Positions 8,387 to 17,357 of a DNA stretch of 44,542 bases are shown piece by piece. Position 1 is the first letter of the stretch; each line of letters opens with the position of its first letter. Origin of the DNA: an uncultured Nocardiaceae bacterium (GTDB lineage Bacteria; Actinomycetota; Actinomycetes; Mycobacteriales; Mycobacteriaceae); NCBI GenBank assembly GCA_936936565.1, contig CAKZIX010000018.1:1-44542 (forward strand), given 5' to 3'. The notes under the pieces were generated by a model, which was not told where the DNA came from, searched no databases, and saw only the letters and a program-made list of their open reading frames with translations. The position numbers and the translations under genes are program-made.

Positions 8387-9103
8387 GTGGAGGACTTCAC
8401 CGCCGCGCCCGCGGAGATGCTGCACGCGATCCGGCCGACGTCGGTCGCGCAGGTGGACGAGGCGGTGACGCATTGCTTCGCGTGTCCGCGTTTGGTGGCC
8501 TGGCGCGAGGAGGTCGCGCGCGTCAAGCGGGCGGCGTTCAAGGACCAAACATATTGGGGCAGGCCAGTTCCCGGGTTCGGTCCGGTGGACGCCGAGCTGC
8601 TGATCGTGGGCTTGGCCCCGGCCGCGCACGGGGCGAACCGCACGGGCCGCATGTTCACCGGGGATCGTAGCGGCGACGTACTCTACGCGGCGTTGCACGC
8701 GGTGGGCCTGGCGAATCAGCCGACGGCCACGCATGCCACCGACGGGCTCGAACTGTACGGAACCCGGATCACGGCTCCGGTGCACTGCGCGCCGCCGGAC
8801 AACAAGCCCACCCCGGACGAGCGGGACCGCTGCATCGCCTACCTGAAAACAGAACTACAGCTGATCCAGCCGAAGGCGATCGTCGCGCTCGGCGCATTCG
8901 GTTGGCAGGTGGTGCACTCGCTGCTGGGGACCAAGCCGCGGCCGAAGTTCGGTCACGGCGCTCACGTCGCCGTCGACGATATCGACGTGTTCGCGAGTTT
9001 CCATGTATCGCAACAGAATACGTTCACCGGCAAGCTCACTCCTGCGATGCTGGAAGCGGTACTGGAGACGGCCGCGCGGCGCGCCGGGCTGCCGGTCGGC
9101 TAG
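8387..9103 (+). CDS. udgB: Uracil-DNA glycosylase, family 5 (UdgB-like)
   Basis: A 238-residue DNA-repair enzyme that removes uracil (and in family 5 also hypoxanthine or ethenocytosine) from DNA. The fold signature includes GLAPAAHGANRTGRMFTGDRSG, the uracil-pocket region, and a late FHVSQQNTFTGKLTP segment. Four cysteines fit the iron-sulfur cluster of families 4 and 5: CFAC near residue 26, then VHC and DRC near 130-150. The start is GTG 8387, just after the second palindrome. The downstream gene is convergent. Confidence 0.88.
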   Translation: MEDFTAAPAEMLHAIRPTSVAQVDEAVTHCFACPRLVAWREEVARVKRAAFKDQTYWGRPVPGFGPVDAELLIVGLAPAAHGANRTGRMFTGDRSGDVLYAALHAVGLANQPTATHATDGLELYGTRITAPVHCAPPDNKPTPDERDRCIAYLKTELQLIQPKAIVALGAFGWQVVHSLLGTKPRPKFGHGAHVAVDDIDVFASFHVSQQNTFTGKLTPAMLEAVLETAARRAGLPVG

Positions 9104-9225
9104 GCGACGAGCGCGTGACGCCGGCTGCCCGCCCCGAGGCGACGAGCGCGATCGCTCAGCGCACCTCCGCGGTGGCGATCACCCGGCCTAGGACCCCGCC
9201 CGACGGCTCGCCGCAGTGGCCGTCC

Positions 9226-9252
9226 GCTATCGCAGACGGCCGTCGCGATAGC
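9226..9252. terminator. Hairpin between convergent genes
   Basis: GCTATCGC (9226-9233) and GCGATAGC (9245-9252) form a perfect 8-bp stem with an 11-nt loop that is itself partly self-complementary. It sits in the 213-bp gap between two convergent genes. There is no U-tract, so termination is inferred from position. Confidence 0.4.
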
Positions 9253-9316
9253 AACTCACCTTGCACGGGCCGTCCGCACCCAGAGGGGACGGTGCACATG
9301 TGCGTCCCGCGCGCAC

Positions 9317-9676
9317 TCAGGCGCGCGCGAGCGGCTGGTTGGCCTGGCGGTACACCAGCGCGAGCGGGGGGATCAAGCCGCACGCGGCGAACAGCAGGGT
9401 GCGCCAGTCCGCCAGCAGGACGAGATCGCCGCCGGGGCCGTTGAACAGGCACACCGCGAAGGCCAGCGCCCACCCGGCAACCGGCAGCCCGGCCAGGCGC
9501 GGCCACACCGATCGGGTGAGCCACACCAGGACGGTGTTCAGCACGCCGGCGAGCACGGCGGTGATCGGAATCGCTACGCCGCCAATGTAACTCGGCAAGA
9601 ACAGGACCTCGACGACGAACAGCAGCAGCGCGTCGAGCACCAGCAGCGCGACGATGACGCCGTCGAGAATCCGCAC
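9317..9676 (-). CDS. Small four-segment membrane protein of unknown function
   Basis: About 119 residues from GTG 9676, which lies 4 nt after the TAG of the upstream exonuclease gene. A longer version from ATG 9778 would overlap that gene by about 100 bp. The protein is almost wholly hydrophobic with about four transmembrane helices (for example ILDGVIVALLVLDALLLF) and a short charged tail. No family was recognised. The tight spacing suggests co-transcription and possibly reinitiation after the exonuclease. Confidence 0.6.
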   Translation of the reverse strand: MRILDGVIVALLVLDALLLFVVEVLFLPSYIGGVAIPITAVLAGVLNTVLVWLTRSVWPRLAGLPVAGWALAFAVCLFNGPGGDLVLLADWRTLLFAACGLIPPLALVYRQANQPLARA

Positions 9677-9680
9677 CGCG

Positions 9681-10193
9681 CTACCGCCGAGCCGCGGCGA
9701 GCGCACCCGAACGTTGCGCGGCGATGTCTTGGAGGTACTCGAATCGGGTCTTGACGGTGCGCGCGTCGTCGAGGGCACGGTTGGGCACGCCGATCGGATC
9801 GGGCAGCGAACGCACGCCCATCATGGACACGAGCTGCGCCAGATCGTTGGTGCGGTGCGGAATTCCGGCAGGCACCTCGACGATGCGCCCGAACAACTGC
9901 GTCAGGCACAGGTGGTTGTAGGCCGAAAACCACGACCACAGCGACGGTGTGGTGGAACCGGAGGTCAAGAAGTCGTACACGTCTTGGCTGACCCGCTCCC
10001 GCGGCAGCCGGTACGCCATCGGCGGCAGATGCGGCACCACGTGCTCGTCGAGCCACGGATCGGCGTAGATCTGCTCCCACGGTGCATCCCGCACACACGC
10101 CTCGTACTCCGCACCGTCGTCACGCACGATTCCGATACTGATCAGATGCACCGCCGACCCGGTATCGAAGAATTCGGTGTCGTAGAAGTACAT
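9681..10193 (-). CDS. Rv2179c-like 3'-5' exoribonuclease family protein with altered active site
   Basis: A 170-residue protein of the small RNase T-like family typified by mycobacterial Rv2179c. The start at ATG 10193 gives the family N-terminus MYFYDTEFFD; the upstream extension looks non-coding. DEDDh enzymes need D, E, D, H, D. Here D5 and E7 are present and the last Asp (D143 in NRALDDAR) is kept. The third acidic residue is N93 (AYNHL where relatives have AYDH), and the catalytic His position is N138 (NRALDD instead of H-x-A-L-x-D). RNase activity may therefore be lost or changed. The family relationship is clear from length and overall pattern. Confidence 0.8.
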   Translation of the reverse strand: MYFYDTEFFDTGSAVHLISIGIVRDDGAEYEACVRDAPWEQIYADPWLDEHVVPHLPPMAYRLPRERVSQDVYDFLTSGSTTPSLWSWFSAYNHLCLTQLFGRIVEVPAGIPHRTNDLAQLVSMMGVRSLPDPIGVPNRALDDARTVKTRFEYLQDIAAQRSGALAAARR

Positions 10194-10503
10194 CGTCACA
10201 GCACTGGCTCCAGCGGGGATCGGGGTGCGGGGAGACCACCATTCTGCCCGACGCGCAACGGTGCTCGTCGGCGCGTCACCCACGGGCGCGCCTTGGGGCC
10301 GCGCCGTGCGACGCTGCGGTTCAGCGCCCACGGCGCGCAATGGGCGATCCGATGTGCGAGCGCTGTGGCCGACCGCCGACCCGTTGTAGCAGCGGATACG
10401 CGACGCGAGGCGGATGCAACCGATGCCACGTGCGCGAAGGGCGCGGAAGGCACGTCACAACGCGCAACGATGCGATGCGTTCCCGAGCGCCGGAGCCTGA
10501 TGC
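10194..10503. other. Intergenic region upstream of the exonuclease
   Basis: About 310 bp between the exonuclease start and the mshB stop. A frame on the plus strand (10340-10570) encodes several Cys residues but runs into mshB antisense and has no support. No clear promoter hexamers or hairpin were recognised. Confidence 0.4.
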
Positions 10504-11325
10504 TCAGCGACCGTCGAGACCATCGAGCAAGTCGCGTCCGGCGCGCTCCGGCGCGCCGATCCGAATGTAGTGCTCGGTGTCCAGGATCGGCTGGACGATC
10601 GCGTTGGACAACGCGAACTCGGTGCCCGACTCGGCGACCGACACCTGCGTGGCGTGTGCCCGCAGCGCGGCCACCTTGGCATCGAGAACGCCGGAGACGT
10701 CGATCGAGGTTGTCACCGATTCGCTTGGCACGCTGGCCAATTCACCTGGGTCCGGGGCGCGCCAGCCCGCCGCGGGCGGGCCCATGGCCCGTAGTGCCCG
10801 GCCGAGCACGTCGGCGTCGGTGACCGTCCAGTACAGCTTGGCGGGCGGGCGCTGCGCCGCAGCGGCCATCGTCACCCGGTGTGCCTGAATGTGGTCGGGA
10901 TGGCCGTAGCCGCCGTTCGGGTCGTAGGTGACGACGACGTCGGGGCGCACTTCGTCGAAGATCTCGACGAGCGCGGTGACGGCCTCGTCGACGTCGGCGT
11001 TGACGAACGCGCGCGGGTGCGCCGCCGACGGCGTGCCGGCCATCCCCGAATCGCGCCAGCGCCCGGCACCACCGAGGAACCGCGGCGGCGGCGCGCCGAG
11101 CGCTTCGAGCGCGGCACGGAGTTCGTGGATCCGGTACCCGCCCAGTTGGTCGGCCGCGCCGGCGACCAGCCCCGCCCAGCGCGCGCCGATCACCTCGCCC
11201 TCCTCGCCGAGGGTGCAGGTGACGACGGTGACGTCGGCACCGGCCCGAGCGTAGCGGGCGATGGTGCCGCCGGTGGTGATGGTTTCGTCGTCGGGGTGGG
11301 CGTGTACGAACAGCAGGCTCGTCAT
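10504..11325 (-). CDS. mshB: N-acetyl-1-D-myo-inositol-2-amino-2-deoxy-alpha-D-glucopyranoside deacetylase (MshB), mycothiol synthesis
   Basis: A 273-residue zinc-dependent LmbE-family deacetylase that makes GlcN-inositol, an intermediate of mycothiol, the main thiol of actinobacteria. The zinc motif HAHPDDE is near residue 10, and the later TYDPNGGYGHPDH contains the second metal-binding His. The conserved GEEGEVIG and FLGGAGRWRDSGM blocks match MshB rather than the paralog Mca. The ATG (11325-11323) overlaps the lpqW stop (ATGA), so the genes are translationally coupled. The gene order typA-lpqW-mshB resembles Rv1165-Rv1166-Rv1170. Confidence 0.95.
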   Translation of the reverse strand: MTSLLFVHAHPDDETITTGGTIARYARAGADVTVVTCTLGEEGEVIGARWAGLVAGAADQLGGYRIHELRAALEALGAPPPRFLGGAGRWRDSGMAGTPSAAHPRAFVNADVDEAVTALVEIFDEVRPDVVVTYDPNGGYGHPDHIQAHRVTMAAAAQRPPAKLYWTVTDADVLGRALRAMGPPAAGWRAPDPGELASVPSESVTTSIDVSGVLDAKVAALRAHATQVSVAESGTEFALSNAIVQPILDTEHYIRIGAPERAGRDLLDGLDGR

Positions 11326-13085
11326 TTACGGATCCAGGCGGCCGCGTCGGAGAACACCGGCACCTGGATGGGCCCGCCGAGCACGACGCCCTCCACGCCG
11401 CCGCCGACGGCACCCAGGGTGGCGTCCTGCACGACCGGCAGCACCGTCTGCAGGCCCCACAGTTTGGGTTCCACGTCGGCGAGCGCCTTGTTCACCTCGC
11501 CGACGCCGCGCACCGCGGCCTCGAGCGTGGCCTGGATCGTCGGATCGCACACGCCGCCCAGGTTGCTCGGCGCGCGCGCCGCGCGTGCGGTACCGGTGGG
11601 CTGCGGCTGTTCCGGTGGCGGACAACCGAATCGGGACAGCACCGCCGTGGCCGGATCCGAACCCACGCCGACCCAGCCGACCACCGCGTCGATCCGGCGC
11701 TCGACGAGCGCGGACCCGTACAGCTCGTCGGCGGGCAACTCCTCGACGGTGGCGTCGATGCCGACACCGCGCAACTGATCGGCGGCGGAATTCGCGACGG
11801 CGGTGGCCGTGACGTCGTTGTCCGGCGCCCCGATCACGAAACCGAAGGGCTTGGCGTCCTTGAGGATTCGGGGCTGAGTCGCGGGTTCGGCGACCTGCTG
11901 ATAGCCGGCCTGGGCGAGCAGGCCCAGCGCGTCCGGGCGGGCCGGGGGCACCGGCGCGGTGGCCGCATATCCCGGATCCGACGGCGAAAGTATCTGCGCC
12001 CGAACAGGTTCCACGAGCGCCCCGGTATCGGCGGCGACGGTGGCGAGCAGCCCCGGGTCGAGCAGGGCGAGCAGGCCGGCGCGTACGCGCCCGTCCGTCA
12101 GCGCCGCCGTGCGTGCGTTGAGCGTGAACTGCAACTCGCGCGGCTGCCACAACGCGGCCGTGCGCACGCCCGGAATCGCGGAAACCTGCGCCTTCAACGC
12201 GGCCGCTCCGTGCACCACCGCGGCCTGCACATCGCCCGAGCGCAGCGAATCGGACAGCTGCGCAGCCGATCCCGCGCGCCGGAACTGGATCTGGTCGGGC
12301 TTGGCCGGGGTGTCCCAGAATCGGTCGTTGCGCTCGAGCACCAACTCCCCGCGACCCCGATCCATCGACCGGATGCTGAAATGCGCTCCGGAGGCGGCGA
12401 TCTCGTCGGCCAGCCCGCGAGCGAACCCACCCGGGGCGTCCTTGATCAGATGCGAGGGCACCAGGTTCGCGAACAGTGTGCGCCACGCCGGGTACTGCGC
12501 CTTCAGCTTCACGGTGACCGTCTTGCCGCCACCGGAGGACTGCACGTCCTCGACGAGCTGGTAGCCGGCCGGGTCGACGGTGCCGGGCTGGCTGATCATC
12601 TGCTGCCACAGATACCGGAAATCCTCGGCCGCGATGGGTGCGCCGTCGGACCACTGGGCGTCGTCTCGCACCTGGTAGGTGATCGTGAACGGTTCCACCG
12701 CACTGATTTCCACCGAGCTCATCACGGACTTGTCGAGTACCCAGTCCGACACCCCCGGCGCCACCGACACCGGGCGGAACGGGCTCGGCAACACCAGCGA
12801 TGCGACGGCCGCCGTGGTCGGCGAAAGATCCGACAGCAGATGCGGATTCAGGCCGATGCCGACGTCGTCGACCGCGACGACGACCGTCTTCTTCTTGGCA
12901 GGCTCGGTCTGCGTGGGCTTGGGACTGTCGGTGCTCTGGATCGCCGGGGGCGGGTCGGCAGTGCATGCGCCGAGCAGCAACACCGCTGACGCCAGGACTG
13001 CGACGGCGCGATACGTGCGGGTCGCTCCGCAAGCTCCACTCCGGTGCTTGCGGGTCGCTCCGCAAGCTCCACTCCCGCGACCCAC
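11322..13085 (-). CDS. lpqW: LpqW-like lipoprotein, SBP_bac_5 family
   Basis: An exported lipoprotein with the fold of oligopeptide-binding proteins. In mycobacteria LpqW steers phosphatidylinositol mannosides between polar PIM and lipomannan/LAM synthesis and interacts genetically with PimE. About 587 residues from GTG 13085, which has GGAGGT just upstream with short spacing; starts further upstream overlap typA. The lipobox LLLGAC puts the lipidated Cys at about residue 41. The n-region contains a duplicated 11-residue unit (SGACGATRKHR, SGACGATRTYR). The mature protein has the SBP_bac_5 segment WSDGAPIAAEDFRYLWQQM. The assignment to LpqW rests on synteny with typA and mshB as well as on sequence. 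Confidence 0.8.
   Translation of the reverse strand: MGRGSGACGATRKHRSGACGATRTYRAVAVLASAVLLLGACTADPPPAIQSTDSPKPTQTEPAKKKTVVVAVDDVGIGLNPHLLSDLSPTTAAVASLVLPSPFRPVSVAPGVSDWVLDKSVMSSVEISAVEPFTITYQVRDDAQWSDGAPIAAEDFRYLWQQMISQPGTVDPAGYQLVEDVQSSGGGKTVTVKLKAQYPAWRTLFANLVPSHLIKDAPGGFARGLADEIAASGAHFSIRSMDRGRGELVLERNDRFWDTPAKPDQIQFRRAGSAAQLSDSLRSGDVQAAVVHGAAALKAQVSAIPGVRTAALWQPRELQFTLNARTAALTDGRVRAGLLALLDPGLLATVAADTGALVEPVRAQILSPSDPGYAATAPVPPARPDALGLLAQAGYQQVAEPATQPRILKDAKPFGFVIGAPDNDVTATAVANSAADQLRGVGIDATVEELPADELYGSALVERRIDAVVGWVGVGSDPATAVLSRFGCPPPEQPQPTGTARAARAPSNLGGVCDPTIQATLEAAVRGVGEVNKALADVEPKLWGLQTVLPVVQDATLGAVGGGVEGVVLGGPIQVPVFSDAAAWIRK
13016..13075 (-). repeat. 33-bp period direct repeat in the lpqW signal-peptide region
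   Basis: A 27-bp identical core occurs at 13016-13042 and 13049-13075 with a 33-bp period. It is in frame and encodes two copies of SGACGATR in the n-region of the LpqW signal peptide. Confidence 0.85.
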
Positions 13086-13117
13086 CTTCACCTCCGAACT
13101 AGTCGAGAACCTCGAAA

Positions 13118-15007
<1,890 letters not shown>

Positions 15008-15041
15008 GGGGTGAGCGTACCGGTCCGGACCAGGCGGCCAG

Positions 15042-15070
15042 TTCACATGATCTTGTTATTAGGGTACGCT
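15042..15070 (+). promoter_or_regulatory. Predicted promoter of the small Cys-rich gene
   Basis: A TTCACA -35 (15042-15047) and a TACGCT -10 (15065-15070, TAnnnT form) are separated by exactly 17 bp. The predicted transcript start near 15077 gives a leader of about 80 nt before the TTG start at 15159. The -10 lies within the IdeR-like box. Confidence 0.5.
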
Positions 15071-15077
15071 AACCAAA
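15059..15077 (+). promoter_or_regulatory. IdeR/DtxR-type iron box
   Basis: TTAGGGTACGCTAACCAAA matches the 19-bp actinobacterial IdeR/DtxR consensus TTAGGTTAGGCTAACCTAA at 16 of 19 positions, with both half-sites clear. It covers the predicted -10 of the downstream gene, the usual position for iron-dependent repression. The typA start lies about 50 bp away on the other strand, so an effect on typA is possible but less likely. Confidence 0.6.
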
Positions 15078-15158
15078 CCAAGCGTCCGCCGCGCTCGTGT
15101 AGTGCCGTCGGCGAACGGCGCGATCGAACCCCACAATCTCCGCAGAAGAGAGGCCGAC

Positions 15159-15332
15159 TTGGGCGTCAAGGCAAGCAAAGTGGCTGGACTGAAGCCCAAG
15201 AAGAAGTGCTGCCGGTCCAAGACGCGTTGCGTCACGTGCCCCGTCGTCATCATGCGCATGCAACGCGCCGAAGCGGCGGGCGTATGTGGCAAAGACCTCA
15301 AGAAAGCCCTGAAAACGGCCCGCGCAGCATAG
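15159..15332 (+). CDS. Small basic Cys-rich protein of unknown function
   Basis: A 57-residue, strongly basic protein. The TTG 15159 start is preceded by GAGAGG at suitable spacing. It has a KKKCCRSKTRC segment followed by VTCPVV, so C-C-x5-C-x2-C could bind zinc or another metal. The C-terminal half is Lys/Arg/Ala-rich and probably helical (KDLKKALKTARAA). It is read divergently from typA and has a predicted IdeR-type operator over its promoter, suggesting expression under iron limitation. The product looks like a conserved actinobacterial small protein, but I cannot name a function. The 3' end overlaps a weak hairpin (15315-15338). Confidence 0.75.
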   Translation: MGVKASKVAGLKPKKKCCRSKTRCVTCPVVIMRMQRAEAAGVCGKDLKKALKTARAA

Positions 15333-15410
15333 GGCCGTCCGCACACTCCGCGCTCGGCGTTCACGTACCCGTCACCCGGTTTTCGCGATGGGCACCTACG
15401 GTCGCGGCTC

Positions 15411-16667
15411 GTGCGTACATTCCTGCTCGGCGCGGTCGGCGCCTTGAGTTCCATTGCCCTCTCGATCACCCTCGCGGCCACGTCCAGTTCGGCACCCTCG
15501 CCGATCCGCGCCAGCGCCCAGCTGCCCGAAATCCCGCTCTCGCAGTTCCAGAAGTCCATCCTCGACGATCGCGGCGTCAAGCTCGGCGGCATCGGCAGCG
15601 GGCTGTTCCCGATCAAGGGCGGACTGAACACCGGCTCCGGCGCCGGCGGCGGCAATGAGTACTGGACGATCACCGACCGCGGGCCGAACGGCGAAGTGAA
15701 GGTCAACGACAAGGACCGCCGCACCTTCATCGTGCCGGAGTTCAACCCGGCCCTCGTGCGCGTCGCCGTCACCGGCCCGAAGCTCGAGGTGCGCGAGGTC
15801 GTGCCGATCACCACCGCATCGGGCAAGCCCGTCACCGGCCTGTCCAACATCGCAGGCCGCGACGAGGAGCCCTACGGCGCCGACGCCGAGACCAAGCTGG
15901 CCTACAACCCGAACGGACTGGACACCGAGGGCGTCGTGCGGACCGCCAACGGCCACTTCTGGGTGGTCGACGAGTACGGCCCCTCGATCGTCGAACTCGA
16001 CGCCGCCGGCAAGGTGCTCACCCGCCACTTCCCCGCCGGTGTCGACGCGCAGTACCGCACCGCCGGTGTCGAAGCCAACGTGACCGGCGCGCTGCCCGCC
16101 GACCATGCCAAGCGCCGCAACAACCGCGGCTACGAAGACATCGCACTGCTGCCCGACGGCAAGACCATCGCCGTGGCGCTGCAGAGCTCCATCGAGGTGT
16201 CCGGCGACCGCGACCGCATCATCACCGACATCTTCACCTTCGACACCACCACGGGCCGCGTCGCCGGCGTCTTCCCGTACCGCTTCGACGCCGCGTCGAC
16301 CTTCACCACCACGGCCGGTACCCGCGGCCGCGACCTGAAGATCTCCGCGCTGATCCCGGTCTCCGACACCGAGGTCATCGTCGAGGAGCGCACCGACACC
16401 GAGGCGCGCTTCTACCAGGTGAAGCTGGATCCGGCCGTCAAGCTGATCACCGAGGCGAACAAGCAGCTGGTGGCCAACCTGGCCGGCGTCGCGGGCGTGC
16501 CCGGCAAGATCGAAGGCGCCGCACGCGACGGCAAGAACCTGGTCGTCATCAGCGACAACGACTTCGGCTTCGACGGCTCGAAGGCGTACCCGAACGGCAC
16601 CAAGGTCACCGACAGCGGCATCGAGACGCTGCTCGTGGAGGTCGACCTGGACCGCCTGCAGCGCTGA
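15411..16667 (+). CDS. Secreted esterase-like-activity-of-phytase family protein
   Basis: A 418-residue exported protein with an N-terminal signal peptide (FLLGAVGALSSIALSITLAA, cleavage near residue 30-35). The mature part matches the phytase-like beta-propeller family (PF13449): an early GIGSGL turn, NEYWTITDRGPNG, LDTEGVVRTANGHFWVVDEYGP and a late KIEGAARDGKNLVVISDNDFG. Family members are proposed phosphoesterases, but substrates are mostly untested. The GTG start has no strong ribosome-binding site; TACGGT lies 8 nt upstream, so the mRNA may be leaderless. The stop forms a palindrome with the stop of the convergent mutT2 gene. Confidence 0.85.
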   Translation: MRTFLLGAVGALSSIALSITLAATSSSAPSPIRASAQLPEIPLSQFQKSILDDRGVKLGGIGSGLFPIKGGLNTGSGAGGGNEYWTITDRGPNGEVKVNDKDRRTFIVPEFNPALVRVAVTGPKLEVREVVPITTASGKPVTGLSNIAGRDEEPYGADAETKLAYNPNGLDTEGVVRTANGHFWVVDEYGPSIVELDAAGKVLTRHFPAGVDAQYRTAGVEANVTGALPADHAKRRNNRGYEDIALLPDGKTIAVALQSSIEVSGDRDRIITDIFTFDTTTGRVAGVFPYRFDAASTFTTTAGTRGRDLKISALIPVSDTEVIVEERTDTEARFYQVKLDPAVKLITEANKQLVANLAGVAGVPGKIEGAARDGKNLVVISDNDFGFDGSKAYPNGTKVTDSGIETLLVEVDLDRLQR

Positions 16668-16676
16668 GTTCAGCGC
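16661..16676. terminator. Palindrome joining two convergent stop codons
   Basis: GCGCTGAGTTCAGCGC has a 7-bp stem and 2-nt centre. It contains the TGA of the esterase gene (16665-16667) and the reverse-strand TGA of mutT2 (16670-16672). It may serve as a weak bidirectional terminator. Confidence 0.4.
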
Positions 16677-17077
16677 AGCAACAACTCCAGATCGTCGAGC
16701 CAGGCTCGATCGTTGGGCACCAAGTCGGCGCCGCGCAGTTGCGCGGCGCCGACCCATGTCAGGGCACTGTGGTGCAACGGCCGGGGCTCGCCGTCGATCT
16801 CGGTGACGTAGGCGCGCAGCACGTACCCGCGCGGCAGCGGCACGTCCACCCCGATGCGGCGCACCAGCTGGCCAGCCACCCCGAGTTCTTCGGTGAGCTC
16901 GCGGCGCATCGCCTCGGCCGGCGTCTCGCCCGGTTCCACCTTGCCGCCGGGCAGTTCCCACAGTCCGGCGAACTCCGGCGGTGCGACGCGCTGGGCGAGC
17001 AGCAAGCGGCGGTCTCGCACAATCGCGGCCGCAACCACTTCGATCTGCGGGGCCACGGTGGCACGATCAGTAGACAT
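16670..17077 (-). CDS. mutT2: NUDIX hydrolase, MutT2-like (d)NTP pyrophosphohydrolase
   Basis: A 135-residue sanitising hydrolase of oxidised or modified nucleotides (8-oxo-dGTP or 5-methyl-dCTP in mycobacterial MutT2). The Nudix box is complete: G-G-K-V-E-P-G-E-T then REL-EELG (GKVEPGETPAEAMRRELTEE). The start at ATG 17077 overlaps the ATG of the divergent dehydratase gene in a CATG; GTG 17056 is an alternative just before the conserved IEVVAAAIV. The position next to PCD and pimE mirrors Rv1160, Rv1159A and Rv1159. Confidence 0.85.
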   Translation of the reverse strand: MSTDRATVAPQIEVVAAAIVRDRRLLLAQRVAPPEFAGLWELPGGKVEPGETPAEAMRRELTEELGVAGQLVRRIGVDVPLPRGYVLRAYVTEIDGEPRPLHHSALTWVGAAQLRGADLVPNDRAWLDDLELLLR

Positions 17078-17357
17078 GGCCAATCTCCTCACCGAAGCCG
17101 ATATTCGCACCGCACTGGACAATCTGCCGGGCTGGGAGCGCATCGGCAACGAGATCACCCGAACCTTCGAATGCGAGACGTTCCCCGCGGCGATCGAGTT
17201 CGTCGGCCGGGTCGGCGCCGCCGCCGAATCGGCGAACCATCACCCCGACATCGACATTCGTTGGCGCAAGGTCACATTCACGCTTGCTACGCACTCGGCA
17301 GGCGGCCTGACAGCGCAGGATATGCAGCTGGCGCAGCAGATTTCCGAACTCGCCTGA
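17076..17357 (+). CDS. Pterin-4-alpha-carbinolamine dehydratase (PCD/DCoH) family protein
   Basis: A 93-residue protein of the PCD fold, which dehydrates 4a-hydroxytetrahydrobiopterin. The active-site signature NHHPDIDIRW is near residue 50, and the LPGWERIGNEITRTFECETF and VTFTLATHSAGGLT blocks are typical. M. tuberculosis has the equivalent Rv1159A at this place. Start ATG 17076 overlaps the divergent mutT2 start by 2 nt, and the last 71 bp overlap the convergent pimE gene. In actinobacteria without an aromatic amino-acid hydroxylase the real substrate is uncertain. Confidence 0.9.
   Translation: MANLLTEADIRTALDNLPGWERIGNEITRTFECETFPAAIEFVGRVGAAAESANHHPDIDIRWRKVTFTLATHSAGGLTAQDMQLAQQISELA

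Noticed and set aside
10340..10570. Cys-containing plus-strand frame (CERCGRPP...)
   Set aside because: Runs into mshB antisense and lacks a ribosome-binding site or a known fold.
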